A stretch of DNA of 64,000 nt from Capsulimonas corticalis (GCF_003574315.2 NZ_AP025739.1:2914001-2978000), one strand, 5' to 3'; positions 25,270-33,905 are shown, counted from the first letter of the stretch. A program made the numbers and translations. Notes: generated by a model not told the origin, from the sequence alone.

Positions 25270-26310
25270 ATGACACCACAACAAACCGAAAAACTCAATG
25301 CGGCCCTCCGCAGTCCCTATAATCTGCTCGGCCTTAGCGTGGGCGTCGCGCTGACGGCCGTCTTTCTCGATGTCCGCCCGATCGTTGTTGCGCTTGCGAT
25401 TGAAGCGGTCTACCTTATTGTTAGCTTCGCGCGTCCCGCGAAATCGCCGTCCGCGCGGACAAAGCCCCAGCCCGTTTCGTCGCCCATCGCCGAGCCAAGC
25501 GCGCCGGCGCCAACCATCGCTTCGGCGGCTTCATCCAGCGCCGCGTACGAGCCGGCGGCCATCGTGCGCGATATGCCCGAGGTGAGAACTCCGATGGGGA
25601 TGAGCATGAATGTCCCGCGCGACGCCGCGCTGCCGCGCCTGCGCCGAGAGCTGCAAGCACGCTACGAGGGGCTGGAAGGGGCGCTGCAAATGGTGAAGCT
25701 CGTGACCGACCCCGCTTCGCCCGCCGGCAAGGAGATTCCGGCGCAGCTGAGCATCCTGCTCGACAAATACTTATTCTTCGCCTTGCAGGAAGAGCGCCTG
25801 CGCGACACGCTGGAAGCCCTGCGCGACGAAGCCCGCCGCCTTGGCGACTCCGGCGGCCTGCTTCCCCGCACCATCGACGGCAAGGCCAAGCCCGGCGGGG
25901 CGCATCTGCATCTATCCTCCGACGCTTTGCCCGTCGCTCCCGACGATCAATGGATGCAGCAGGTCATCCGCGAGGCTCACGAATACTACGAGCGCGAACT
26001 CGCTGATCTGGCCTGGCGCCGCGAGCAGACCTTCGATCCGGCGGCGATCGCCGCCCTGGAGCGCCGCAGCCATATCATCCTGCGCCGCAATAAATATGTC
26101 GATAAAGTCGGAAAGATGCTGAAGAACGTGACCTACACGCTCCAGCTTATCGCCAAGCGCTTCGAAGTCACCACCACGGAGCTCAACGAACGCGCCCCCG
26201 AGCGCATTCTGTCCGACATCAAGGCGATCGTGCTGCAAGCCGAATCGATGACGCGCACCGTGGAAGATCTGGAGCCGTTTGAGGAACTGGAAGAGGCGCG
26301 CGTGGCCTAG
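25270..26310 (+). CDS. Two-TM protein with long coiled-coil C-terminus, function unknown
   Basis: A 346-residue protein. Two adjacent membrane segments lie at residues 15-55 (LLGLSVGVALTAVFLD and IVVALAIEAVYLIVSF). They are followed by an Ala/Pro/Ser-rich linker of about 60 residues and then about 220 residues of charged helix (RLRRELQARYEGLEGALQMV, LERRSHIILRRNKYVDKVGK). The layout, a membrane hairpin plus cytoplasmic coiled coil, recalls XpaC-like partners of TelA, but I see no diagnostic motif, so that is only a hint. The start ATG 25270 follows GAGAGACCG. The likely partner is the upstream solute-binding-like protein. Confidence 0.65.
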   Translation: MTPQQTEKLNAALRSPYNLLGLSVGVALTAVFLDVRPIVVALAIEAVYLIVSFARPAKSPSARTKPQPVSSPIAEPSAPAPTIASAASSSAAYEPAAIVRDMPEVRTPMGMSMNVPRDAALPRLRRELQARYEGLEGALQMVKLVTDPASPAGKEIPAQLSILLDKYLFFALQEERLRDTLEALRDEARRLGDSGGLLPRTIDGKAKPGGAHLHLSSDALPVAPDDQWMQQVIREAHEYYERELADLAWRREQTFDPAAIAALERRSHIILRRNKYVDKVGKMLKNVTYTLQLIAKRFEVTTTELNERAPERILSDIKAIVLQAESMTRTVEDLEPFEELEEARVA

Positions 26311-26322
26311 TGGAAACCGCTT

Positions 26323-26365
26323 GAGCGAAGATGATATGGGTGTCATCTTCGCTCAGCCTGTTTTT
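26323..26365 (+). terminator. Rho-independent terminator
   Basis: GAGCGAAGATGA at 26323-26334 pairs with TCATCTTCGCTC at 26343-26354, and a TTTTT run follows at 26361. It ends the SBP/coiled-coil operon. Confidence 0.85.
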
Positions 26366-26366
26366 G

Positions 26367-26888
26367 CTAACCGGCGTTCTTTGCGCCGTCGATCACCGTG
26401 ATCCTGGTGACGCCACGCACCCATCGCCCCGGCTTCACATCGTCGGGCGCAATCAACCCCGCCGCCCCGCCTTCCGCTGTAAGCGGCTTGCCGTCCTCAT
26501 CCAGCGCGATCCAGACTGCTTTGTTCCCCAATTCGGGCAGCATCTCGGGCAGGCTGAAATCCACCGTATACCCATGAAACCCCTGAACGGCGACAACAAA
26601 TTGCAGGCGATGGTTTTTGATGTGTGGGTTAAAGCTCGGCTCCGCCGCCTGAATCAGCGCGAGCAGCGGAATGCAGTTCGCCGTATGCGCCACTCCCTTG
26701 AGCGTATAATGCACAATCACCGGCGGCGCTCCCGCCTTGCCGTCACTTAGCTGCGCATTCGTCCAATCCGCCGGTTTTGCGACATCGCCCCCAATATGCA
26801 AAATCGGCTCAGAGGCGGCGTGCAGCGCCGGAGCGACAGTTACGGCGAGCACGGCGACAGTCAATAAGTTTCGCATCACGTTTCTCAT
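26367..26888 (-). CDS. Exported molybdopterin-domain-like protein
   Basis: A 173-residue protein with a signal peptide (LLTVAVLAVTVAPALHAAS). The mature part resembles a short oxidoreductase molybdopterin-binding domain (sulfite-oxidase fold): LHIGGDVAKPADWTNAQL, CIPLLALIQAAEPSFNPHIK, FVVAVQGFHGYTVDFSLPE, then GLIAPDDVKPGRWVRGVTRI. The usual Moco-ligating Cys position appears occupied by a Cys in TANCIPLL, but at this length the domain is minimal and may not hold cofactor. ATG 26888 or ATG 26876 could be the start. A MOSC protein, also Moco-related, lies 0.7 kb away. Confidence 0.65.
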   Translation of the reverse strand: MRNVMRNLLTVAVLAVTVAPALHAASEPILHIGGDVAKPADWTNAQLSDGKAGAPPVIVHYTLKGVAHTANCIPLLALIQAAEPSFNPHIKNHRLQFVVAVQGFHGYTVDFSLPEMLPELGNKAVWIALDEDGKPLTAEGGAAGLIAPDDVKPGRWVRGVTRITVIDGAKNAG

Positions 26889-26930
26889 ATCATTTTGGTT
26901 GCGACGGGCTTTTTTCGACAATGAAGTCAG

Positions 26931-27244
26931 TCATGGTTGCTTTTTTCGACTTGCGTCATTTGCGAGCAGCGTTTCGATAAGACTTCTATCTGCGCGGAAA
27001 GTTGTGTTCCGTAAAAGTGTAATTGCTTGCGGCAAATCGATTAATCCGCGCGACGCCGCTTTGTCCAAAATGCCTAATGTTCCAATAACAGTTAACTGAA
27101 GATGTGAGGCGGCGCTCCTGCTTGCCGGAGTTCGGCGTGAACCGCTCCAGGAAGAATGATTCGGCCATACAATTGTTCGAGAACCGTGATGTGCTGAATG
27201 AGAAGTAGGTAATTGATTGGGCCTGTGTCGGAAATAACGATCAT
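26931..27244 (-). pseudogene. Broken DUF3368 PIN-type toxin gene, internal deletion and frameshift
   Basis: An ATG at 27244 overlaps the antitoxin stop (ATGA), the normal arrangement for UPF0175-DUF3368 pairs. The first 50 codons read MIVISDTGPINYLLLIQHIT and ILPGAVHAELRQAGAPP, the PIN-like N-terminus of DUF3368, and then hit TAA at 27092-27094. In another frame, starting near 27092, the C-terminal part continues: TVIGTLGILDKAASRGLIDL and FRADRSLIETLLA, stopping at 26931. About 45-50 middle residues of the family, including expected acidic active-site positions, are missing. The toxin is therefore almost certainly inactive. The pieces are too short to stand out as ordinary genes. Confidence 0.82.
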
Positions 27245-27504
27245 TGATGCTCTAATTTTTCACTGTTAGCGCGGTCTTGATCTAGGTCTAACTGAGAATA
27301 ATGCAGTACAGCTTCATGCGACTTCAAGAACGCTTCGGTTTCCCAAAAATTGAAACTGAGCAGTTCCCCCACTTGCCCACGCGTCAAGACCTCTTGACGG
27401 TACCCTTCCACGGCGACAGCCTCTAACACACGGCGTGGGAGTTCCCCCCATTCGGTTTGCAAATGCTGTTCGATATTTTGAGGAAGCTCGATGGTTATAG
27501 ACAT
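27241..27504 (-). CDS. UPF0175 family antitoxin
   Basis: An 87-residue protein with the UPF0175 pattern: MSITIELPQNIEQHLQTEWG, then LEAVAVEGYRQEVLTRGQVG, then LLSFNFWETEAFLKSHEAV. UPF0175 proteins are antitoxin-like partners of PIN-domain DUF3368 toxins. GAGGTG lies 4 nt before ATG 27504, so it is likely still translated. Its toxin partner is the pseudogene that overlaps its stop codon. An intact antitoxin with a dead toxin is consistent with a decaying or captured TA module. Confidence 0.85.
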   Translation of the reverse strand: MSITIELPQNIEQHLQTEWGELPRRVLEAVAVEGYRQEVLTRGQVGELLSFNFWETEAFLKSHEAVLHYSQLDLDQDRANSEKLEHQ

Positions 27505-27571
27505 GGTTCACCTCGCAAGCGATTCAAAATATCTTAGCATAAATTGAGAGATTCGCATTGATGGGCGCTTT

Positions 27572-28348
27572 TTAGAGCCGAATGCTGTCGTCGATGCGGA
27601 TGGTTTTTCCGGTCTCGGATTCGGGGGCGCGGGTGTTGATGGCGAGGCGGTAGAAGTGGTTGAAGCGTGCGCGGTTGGCCCAGGCGGGGAGGGTGGCTTC
27701 GCGGCGTTCGCGGAAGGTTTGGGAGAATTCGGGGATCGCTTCGCCGGTTTGCGGGTCGCGGGGCGGGACGACGCAGCGCTGGCAGGGGTTGATCCCGTGG
27801 AAGAGGACGTCGCCGATCTGGAAGGGAACGATCGTTTCGGGATCGCCAAAGAGCTGGTCCTCCCAAAAGGGCGGGACGCCGCCGATTTCCAGGTTGGCGC
27901 GGAAACGAACGCGCGCGCTTTCCACGCTGAGGCCGGGGAACCAGGAGGCGACCTCTTCCAGGGTCGCGGTGCTGATGACGGTGGGGCCGAGCGCGTTTTT
28001 GTCGTCGGGGAAGCCGCCTCCGGCGTCGCGCCGAAGGGAAACGGGCTGATCGAAGTAATCGCTCAGCCAGGCGTCCATCGCCGCGCAGTCGTCGGGCCAC
28101 TGGAAACATCGGGATTCGCCGGTCGAACGGATCGCGATTCGCAGCTCGCCCGTCGTGGGATGAAAGGCCGCCGTCAGGCCATGCACACGCGGCGAGCGCT
28201 TGCCGTTGACAAACTTCTCCTCGGCGTCGAAAATGCCGAACTCGCGGTCGTGTCGGAGCGCGCCGGTCGGCAGGATCGTCGCCTCCGTGACTTCCATCGG
28301 GTCCAGAGATTTGATGGGATAGAGAAGAATACGGGCGAGATAAGGCAT
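27572..28348 (-). CDS. MOSC domain protein with N-terminal beta-barrel
   Basis: A 258-residue protein. The N-terminal MOSC beta-barrel domain has LARILLYPIKSLDPMEVTEA and HDREFGIFDAEEKFVNG. The C-terminal MOSC domain has FRANLEIGGVPPFWED, GDVLFHGINPCQRCVVPPRD and a conserved Cys expected to bind the molybdenum cofactor. This is the architecture of YcbX/YiiM and mitochondrial mARC, which reduce N-hydroxylated compounds. No ferredoxin domain is attached. The start ATG 28348 gives the standard N-terminus. It is transcribed in line with the UPF0175 gene but likely independent. Confidence 0.87.
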   Translation of the reverse strand: MPYLARILLYPIKSLDPMEVTEATILPTGALRHDREFGIFDAEEKFVNGKRSPRVHGLTAAFHPTTGELRIAIRSTGESRCFQWPDDCAAMDAWLSDYFDQPVSLRRDAGGGFPDDKNALGPTVISTATLEEVASWFPGLSVESARVRFRANLEIGGVPPFWEDQLFGDPETIVPFQIGDVLFHGINPCQRCVVPPRDPQTGEAIPEFSQTFRERREATLPAWANRARFNHFYRLAINTRAPESETGKTIRIDDSIRL

Positions 28349-28404
28349 AAAGCACTCCGTGGCTGGAGAAATCCCCTCCCGTTTTTCGGGAGGGAACCTT
28401 TGGT

Positions 28405-29853
28405 TTAGGAAACCGCCATTGCCTCCTCAGACGGGGCGGTGAAGCGAGCGTGTGTTTCCTCGATGTCGCGCTCGATCTCGATGACCGTTTGCGGTGAGCG
28501 CATCCGCAGGGTCAGGAACCAGGCCGCTCCGGTGAGGAAGTAGGCCAGGAAGATGTACGGGAAGTAATTGATCGGAGCCGGCGGAACCGGGTAAACGCTG
28601 CCGACCGCCGGGACAAGCAGCAATATCAGCGTGACCACCGAGAGGGCGATATTTCCCGCCGTCAGCGTTCCCTCTTTTTTCAAATAAAACGGCGCGGCGA
28701 CCGTAATAAAGAAGTAGGAGAACAGGAACCCGAACGCGCCGAAGGTCCCCGCCCAGCTGAAGACATCCAGCACCGAGCCGTGGAAGCCGTAGATCGTGGC
28801 GACGATCGCGAACATCAGCACGGCCATGACGGTGACGGCGACATGGGGCGTCTGATACTTATCGTGCGAGCGGCCGACGGAGGCGTGGAAGACTCCGTGG
28901 CGTCCCATCGGATAGAGAATACGCGCGCCGGCGTTCATGCAGGAAAGGGCGAGCGAGAAGAAACTCGCCATCGCGCCAAGCGAGATCGGCGCCTTCAGCC
29001 AGCCGACTCCGTTCAGGTCCGCCAGGGTGTTCAAGGGCGCCGTGAGCTGATCCAGCGTCATCTTGTAGCCGCGCACGCCGTAGACTTCCATGTAGCTGAC
29101 CAGGATGAAGAAGATCCCGGTCGCCAGCAGGCTCCAGATGACGGCGCGCGGGATGGTTTTGAGCGGATTCTTCGTCTCCTCGCCGAAGGCGGTCGCGCAT
29201 TCGAAGCCGACCAGGCTAAAGATCGCGATAACAACACCCAGGCCCAGACTAAATGGCTTCGTGCCGCTCAGTGTGAGCTGCGCGTGGTCCACGGGCGCCC
29301 CGTGTTTGAACAGAACGATAAATGTCAGCGCCAGGATCAATGCGACCGAGACGCCTTCCAGAACCAGCATCAAGATGGTGGAGACCTGGATATCCTTGAT
29401 GGAGATGTACCAGGCCGCCAGGGCGCAGGCGGCGAACAAAAGCGTCAGCGGGACATGGACGTGCATCAGGCCAAGCAGGATGCTGGCGAAGTTGGTGAAG
29501 CCGGTCAGGCCGGCGATGCCGATGAAGAGATACGCCCAGATCAGGCACCAGCCGGCGATGCCGCCGGCGGTCGGACCAAGGCCGCGCGATGTATAGGCGT
29601 ACATGGATCCCGCCGAGGTGGACCGGCGGGCGAAGTGGTTGAGATTGAACGCGACGAAGAGCAGCATCACGGTTCCGAACAGATACGCCAGCCAGCTCTC
29701 CTCGCCGGCGCTGCCGAACATGACCGGAACGATCAGCGCGGCGGTCATGGTCGGCGAAATCAGCGCAATCGCCTGCGCCCACACCTCCCAGAAATTGAGA
29801 CAGTTCGCGCGCAGACGGGGGCCGTCCTGCGCGGGCATCACATTGGTCGCCAT
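28405..29853 (-). CDS. APC-superfamily amino acid permease
   Basis: A 482-residue membrane transporter with about 12 hydrophobic segments. The N-terminal core has ALISPTMTAALIVPVMFGSAG and SAGSMYAYTSRGLGPTAGGIAGW, which matches the APC unwound-helix motif. Later comes GFECATAFGEETKNPLKTIP, the family signature loop. It would import an amino acid or polyamine by proton or substrate exchange. GGAGGA lies 8 nt before ATG 29853. The XRE-cupin regulator gene immediately upstream on the same strand is the probable controller, as commonly seen for PuuR-like regulators beside amine permeases. Confidence 0.88.
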   Translation of the reverse strand: MATNVMPAQDGPRLRANCLNFWEVWAQAIALISPTMTAALIVPVMFGSAGEESWLAYLFGTVMLLFVAFNLNHFARRSTSAGSMYAYTSRGLGPTAGGIAGWCLIWAYLFIGIAGLTGFTNFASILLGLMHVHVPLTLLFAACALAAWYISIKDIQVSTILMLVLEGVSVALILALTFIVLFKHGAPVDHAQLTLSGTKPFSLGLGVVIAIFSLVGFECATAFGEETKNPLKTIPRAVIWSLLATGIFFILVSYMEVYGVRGYKMTLDQLTAPLNTLADLNGVGWLKAPISLGAMASFFSLALSCMNAGARILYPMGRHGVFHASVGRSHDKYQTPHVAVTVMAVLMFAIVATIYGFHGSVLDVFSWAGTFGAFGFLFSYFFITVAAPFYLKKEGTLTAGNIALSVVTLILLLVPAVGSVYPVPPAPINYFPYIFLAYFLTGAAWFLTLRMRSPQTVIEIERDIEETHARFTAPSEEAMAVS

Positions 29854-29967
29854 GGTCGAATTCCTCCAAGAACGTCTGTCGATTCCAGTAAGGACGAGAC
29901 AGCGGTGTCGTCGGCGGGACCAGCGGCAATGACTGGCGAGATACGTGAGTTAGTGAGTGCGAGAGCG

Positions 29968-30564
29968 TTACAGGTAGCTGTCGAGCAGCATCTTCGGGGC
30001 CGCGCAGGCCACCAGGATGATCTCCGCCTCGCCGCCGCCCTCGGCGGCGAGGCGGTGGGGCGCGCGAGCGTTGAAGTGGGCGGCGTCGCCGGGGTGAAGC
30101 ACGAGCGTTTCGCCCGCCAGGGTGAGGCGCAGGACGCCCGACAGCACGTACAGCCATTCCTCGCCATCGTGCTGATACATCTCGTCGCCCTCGCGGTCGG
30201 CGGGAACGATCACGCGGATCGGCTGCATGTTGGCGGCGCGTCCGGTTTGGGAGAGAGGGATATATTGGAGGCGGTTGCCCTGGTGGATGGCGGCTTCGCC
30301 GGCGCGGACGATGGAGTAATCGGACTTTGTCTCCGGCGGGCCGAACAGCGCCGCCAGCGGCATCCGGTGCGCCTGCGCCAGCGACAGCAGCGCGGCGATC
30401 GACGGCTGCCGGTCGCCGTCCTCAAGGCGTGAGAGATAGGACTTGCTCAGATCCGCGCGCTGGGCCAGCTCATCGAGCGTCCACCCCCGCTGCGTCCGCA
30501 GCGCGCGCAGGCGCGCTCCCAGCGAGACCAGCTCGCTCCGTGTGGCGTTTTCATCCAATGGCAT
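29968..30564 (-). CDS. XRE-family regulator with C-terminal cupin
   Basis: A 198-residue regulator. Residues 10-70 form the HTH: LGARLRALRTQRGWTLDELA, then QRADLSKSYLSRLEDGDRQP. Residues 110-195 form a small cupin barrel (HDGEEWLYVLSGVLRLTL, LHPGDAAHFNARAPHRLAAE) that would sense a small ligand. The type resembles PuuR/HipB-like repressors of polyamine or amino acid genes. ATG 30564 lies exactly where the consensus promoter would start transcription, so the mRNA is probably leaderless. It precedes the APC permease by 114 bp on the same strand. Confidence 0.87.
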   Translation of the reverse strand: MPLDENATRSELVSLGARLRALRTQRGWTLDELAQRADLSKSYLSRLEDGDRQPSIAALLSLAQAHRMPLAALFGPPETKSDYSIVRAGEAAIHQGNRLQYIPLSQTGRAANMQPIRVIVPADREGDEMYQHDGEEWLYVLSGVLRLTLAGETLVLHPGDAAHFNARAPHRLAAEGGGEAEIILVACAAPKMLLDSYL

Positions 30565-30570
30565 GACGCC

Positions 30571-30599
30571 AGTATACTACGGAGTTGCCTGAGAGTCAA
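30571..30599 (-). promoter_or_regulatory. Sigma-70 promoter of the XRE-cupin gene
   Basis: Leftward TTGACT (30599-30594), a 17-bp spacer, then TATACT (30576-30571). The -10 ends 6 nt before the ATG, placing the predicted +1 at the A of the start codon. Confidence 0.75.
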
Positions 30600-30615
30600 T
30601 AGGTGTTGCCTGATT

Positions 30616-31521
30616 TTATTGCTTGACGGCTCCCGAGGTAATTCCGGCGATGAACTGCTTCTGGAAGAAGAGAAACGCGAGGACGAGCGGGAGGGTGGTG
30701 AGCAGCCCGCCGGCCATCAGCATGCCGTAGGGCTGGGTGTTTTCGCCGTTGAGCAGATAGATGACGAGCGGCAGGGTGTACATCGCCTTGGTGCGCAGCA
30801 CGATGAACGCCCACATCAGATTATTCCAGGAGCCGATCAACTGCATGATACCCAGCGCGGCCAGCGCGGGGCGCGCGACGGGGACGACGATGCGCCAGTA
30901 GATGCCGAACTCGCTGCACCCGTCGATCCGCGCGGCGTTGATCAAATCGTCCGGCACGTTGGCGATCATATACTGGCGCATCCAGAAGATGCCGAACGCC
31001 CCCACGATCCCCGGAATGATCAGCGCCGCATAGGAGTCGATCCAGTGCAGCCGCACCAGGATCATATATGAGGGAATTAGCGTGACGGCGCCGGGAATAA
31101 GCATCGTCCCGAGGACAAAGTTATACAGGCGGTCGCGCCCGGGGGCGAGCGGGTACTTGGCGAAGGCGTAGCCCGCGAGCGAGCAGAGAAACACGGAGAA
31201 GAAGACGTTCGCGCCGGAGACGATCACCGAGTTTACGAAGGCGCGCGGCAGATTCGTCTTGTGGAAAAGATCCACGAAGTTTTGCAGCGTCCCCGGCTGC
31301 GGGATCCATTGCGGCGGCATCGCGAACATCTGGCCCTGCGTCTTGAAGGCGGAGATGACGAGCCAGTAGAACGGGAAGATGAAGATCAGCGCGAAGATCG
31401 TCAGGACCGCGTAGATCGCGCCGCGCTCCAGGTTTTGCCGCCATTTGCGCGTCGAGACGGCGGCTTTTGGCTGTGTTCGCGCCGGAGCCGTCGCGCTCTG
31501 CTGTGTTTGTGTCGGGGTCAT
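30616..31521 (-). CDS. Carbohydrate ABC transporter permease (MalG type)
   Basis: A 301-residue inner-membrane permease with six hydrophobic segments. The EAA loop reads INAARIDGCSEFGIYWRIVVPVARPALA, contact site for the ATPase; the fold is MalG/CUT1. It ends LFFQKQFIAGITSGAVKQ, the normal MalG tail. The ATG at 31521 overlaps the stop of the partner permease (ATGA), so they are translationally coupled; a longer frame upstream is not used. No ATPase gene is in this cluster, so a shared MsmX/UgpC-like ATPase elsewhere is expected. Confidence 0.92.
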   Translation of the reverse strand: MTPTQTQQSATAPARTQPKAAVSTRKWRQNLERGAIYAVLTIFALIFIFPFYWLVISAFKTQGQMFAMPPQWIPQPGTLQNFVDLFHKTNLPRAFVNSVIVSGANVFFSVFLCSLAGYAFAKYPLAPGRDRLYNFVLGTMLIPGAVTLIPSYMILVRLHWIDSYAALIIPGIVGAFGIFWMRQYMIANVPDDLINAARIDGCSEFGIYWRIVVPVARPALAALGIMQLIGSWNNLMWAFIVLRTKAMYTLPLVIYLLNGENTQPYGMLMAGGLLTTLPLVLAFLFFQKQFIAGITSGAVKQ

Positions 31522-32435
31522 CGCAGTCCGGCCTCCACATTTTTTCGATTCATGCGGTTCATCAGCATCGTCGCGAGGACGACGATCAGCGCCACGGAGT
31601 AGGCGACGCACGACGCGTATCCCAGCCGGAAGTCATCGAACGAGATCTGGAACAGATACATGCCGAAGTTCGTGGATGACGAACCCGGTCCGCCGTTGGT
31701 CATGACAAAGATCTCATCGAACATATACAGCGTCCCGAGCAGCGAGAGCAGACCGCAGAACGCCAGCGTCGGCTTGAGCAGGGGCAGGGTGATGTGAATC
31801 ATCTGCTGGATCTTGCTCGCGCCGTCCAGCTCCGCCGCCTCGTAATAATCGCCGGGGATCCCTTGCAGGCCCGCCAGCATCAGGACCATGTTATATCCGG
31901 TCCAGCGCCAGACGACTAGAATGGCGATGGCGGCTTTGGACCAGCCTTCGCTTTCCAGCCAGGGGATCGGGGTCAGATGCAAAAACGGAAACAGATGCTG
32001 GAGCGCGTAGTTCAGCACCCCATGCTCCGAGCTGAAGATCAGCTGGAAGACAAAGGCGATCACCGCCATCGGCGTCACGCACGGGATGAAGAACGCGGCC
32101 CGGTAAAGCGATTTGAACTTCAGCCACGGCGCGTTGAGCAATTGCGCGAAGACGAACGCCAGGATCATCATCGGCGGCACATAGAGCAGGCCAATGACGA
32201 CCGTGTTGCTGAGCGCCGTCCAGAGCTGATCGTCATGCGCCATCTTCTGGAAGTTCGACAGTCCCGCCCAGTGGATCTGCGTCAGGCCATCCCATTTGAC
32301 GAAGCTCAAATACAGCGAAAAGAGCAATGGGTAAAGCCCGAAGACGGCGAAGATCAAGAAGAAGGGGGCAATAAAGAGATAAAAGTGACGATGCCGCCAA
32401 AGACTGAGGGACGGCTTCGGTGTTTCGGTGGTCAT
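31518..32435 (-). CDS. Carbohydrate ABC transporter permease (MalF type)
   Basis: A 305-residue permease with six hydrophobic segments (FYLFIAPFFLIFAVFGLYPL first). The EAA loop is YEAAELDGASKIQQMIHITLPLLKPTL. Its shape is that of CUT1 family sugar permeases such as MalF/UgpA without the long periplasmic loop. Its ATG 32435 overlaps the stop of the binding-protein gene (ATGA), and its own stop overlaps the MalG-type gene, giving a tightly coupled three-gene operon. Confidence 0.92.
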   Translation of the reverse strand: MTTETPKPSLSLWRHRHFYLFIAPFFLIFAVFGLYPLLFSLYLSFVKWDGLTQIHWAGLSNFQKMAHDDQLWTALSNTVVIGLLYVPPMMILAFVFAQLLNAPWLKFKSLYRAAFFIPCVTPMAVIAFVFQLIFSSEHGVLNYALQHLFPFLHLTPIPWLESEGWSKAAIAILVVWRWTGYNMVLMLAGLQGIPGDYYEAAELDGASKIQQMIHITLPLLKPTLAFCGLLSLLGTLYMFDEIFVMTNGGPGSSSTNFGMYLFQISFDDFRLGYASCVAYSVALIVVLATMLMNRMNRKNVEAGLR

Positions 32436-33823
32436 GGTGTTTTTCCAGAAGCGACGGCGACAGGGGCGATCGGGCGGTCAAGCGCGCGGCTCATGCGCTG
32501 GGCGAGCGGTCCCAGAATGTCTTGATCGGGCGCGCCATTGGAGTACCACTGGCTGAGCGCCTGCGTGATATAGCGGTTCGCCTGGCCGTAGTCGCCGGTC
32601 CGGTTCAGCGGGTTCATTTTGTCCACATCGGTGGCGAAGAGGCGTCCGACCGGCTGGCCGCCGAAGAACTTGTCCGGCTCATCCATCGCTTTGTCTTGCA
32701 GCGCCGGCAGCAGTCCCGGATAGATTCCCTTTTCGTACATGCCGAGCTGCCCCTCGGTCGTGCAGAGCGCGTATTCGATATAGGCCCAGGCCGCCGCCTT
32801 GTTTTTGCACTGCTTGGGGATCGCCAGCACGGACCCGCCCATGCTCGACACATATGGGCCGCCCGGCGTGATGGACGGCAGGCGGAACACGCCCCACTGC
32901 GCTTTCGGCCCCGGGTAGCTCTCGACCATCCCCTTCATCGTCGCCTCCAGCCAGACGGCGTTCACATAAGTCGCCAGCGAGTCGCTGTTGAAGCCGGCGA
33001 GATACTCGGGGCCAAAGGGCTGAATATTCGCGCTGATCCCGGAATGGACGATTTTGCTAATGACCTCCAGCGCCTGCCGGGACTGCGGGGTGTCCACCGC
33101 GATCCGTCCCCGATCGTCGAACATCTGCCCGCCGCTCTGCTGGATCAGCATCTCGTACATATTCGAGAGCGCCGTCGATCCCATCGAGAGCATCTTCGTG
33201 CGCCCGCCCGATTTCTTAAGAATCACCTGCCCGGCGGCAATATAATCGTCCCAGGTGTGGATCGTCGACGGGTCCACCCCATACTTCGCGAAGAGATCTT
33301 TCTTATAGTAAACGGCGCACGGTCCGATGTCCCAGGGAATGGCGTACACGCGCCCATTCATCACGCAATCGTTCCAAACAGACTTCGGAAAAAGCGCCTG
33401 ATACTTTTGCGCCACCTGCGTCAGATCCTCAAACTGCTCCGTCGCAATATAATGCGGCGCATCGTAGCGCTGGAGCTGCGTCACATCCGGCGCCCCGACA
33501 CCCGCCGACAGCGAAAGCATCAGCCGCGTCACCATCCGCGCGCCCGTCACGATCTTGACATGCACATGCGGATCGCGCTTCTGAAACCCGGGATTGATCG
33601 CCTCCAAGCTATCCGAAGCCGGACTCCAGCTCCAAACGACAACATCGCCCCGCACCCGATTTGCCGGCAGCGCGGCCAGCGGCGCGCTCACCGCCGGAGG
33701 AATGCTCGTAAAAGAATGAATGGCTCCAACGACCGCCGCGCCGCCAAGCGCGACCGCCGCCAGCCAGGTCAAAGATTTTTGAAGTGAATACATGGTTTTG
33801 AGAATGCTAGTTCGCTCTAGCAC
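32432..33823 (-). CDS. Carbohydrate ABC transporter substrate-binding protein
   Basis: A 463-residue exported binding protein (family 1, MalE-like). The N-terminus holds one hydrophobic segment (LTWLAAVALGGAAVVGAI); no lipobox Cys is seen. The mature protein has VVVWSWSPASDSLEAINPGF, APDVTQLQRYDAPHYIATEQ, YAIPWDIGPCAVYYKKDLF and GGSVLAIPKQCKNKAAAWAY, the standard landmarks. It would capture an oligosaccharide and pass it to the two permeases. GTG 33823 is preferred because AAGGA lies 8 nt upstream; ATG 33793 is the alternative. The gene is driven by a consensus promoter with an adjoining palindrome. Confidence 0.9.
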   Translation of the reverse strand: MLERTSILKTMYSLQKSLTWLAAVALGGAAVVGAIHSFTSIPPAVSAPLAALPANRVRGDVVVWSWSPASDSLEAINPGFQKRDPHVHVKIVTGARMVTRLMLSLSAGVGAPDVTQLQRYDAPHYIATEQFEDLTQVAQKYQALFPKSVWNDCVMNGRVYAIPWDIGPCAVYYKKDLFAKYGVDPSTIHTWDDYIAAGQVILKKSGGRTKMLSMGSTALSNMYEMLIQQSGGQMFDDRGRIAVDTPQSRQALEVISKIVHSGISANIQPFGPEYLAGFNSDSLATYVNAVWLEATMKGMVESYPGPKAQWGVFRLPSITPGGPYVSSMGGSVLAIPKQCKNKAAAWAYIEYALCTTEGQLGMYEKGIYPGLLPALQDKAMDEPDKFFGGQPVGRLFATDVDKMNPLNRTGDYGQANRYITQALSQWYSNGAPDQDILGPLAQRMSRALDRPIAPVAVASGKTP

Positions 33824-33905
33824 TCTGCATTTCCTTCATGCCGACCAAATTTAGTGCTCTTACAAGAATGATAGATTGCAAGTAGCGCCTCAAGTATTAG
33901 TTAAG

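Noticed and set aside
28780-30432. 550-codon rightward open frame over the permease and XRE genes
   Set aside because: It spans two well-supported leftward genes, has no ribosome site, and its product is low-complexity Gln/Asp/Arg-rich.
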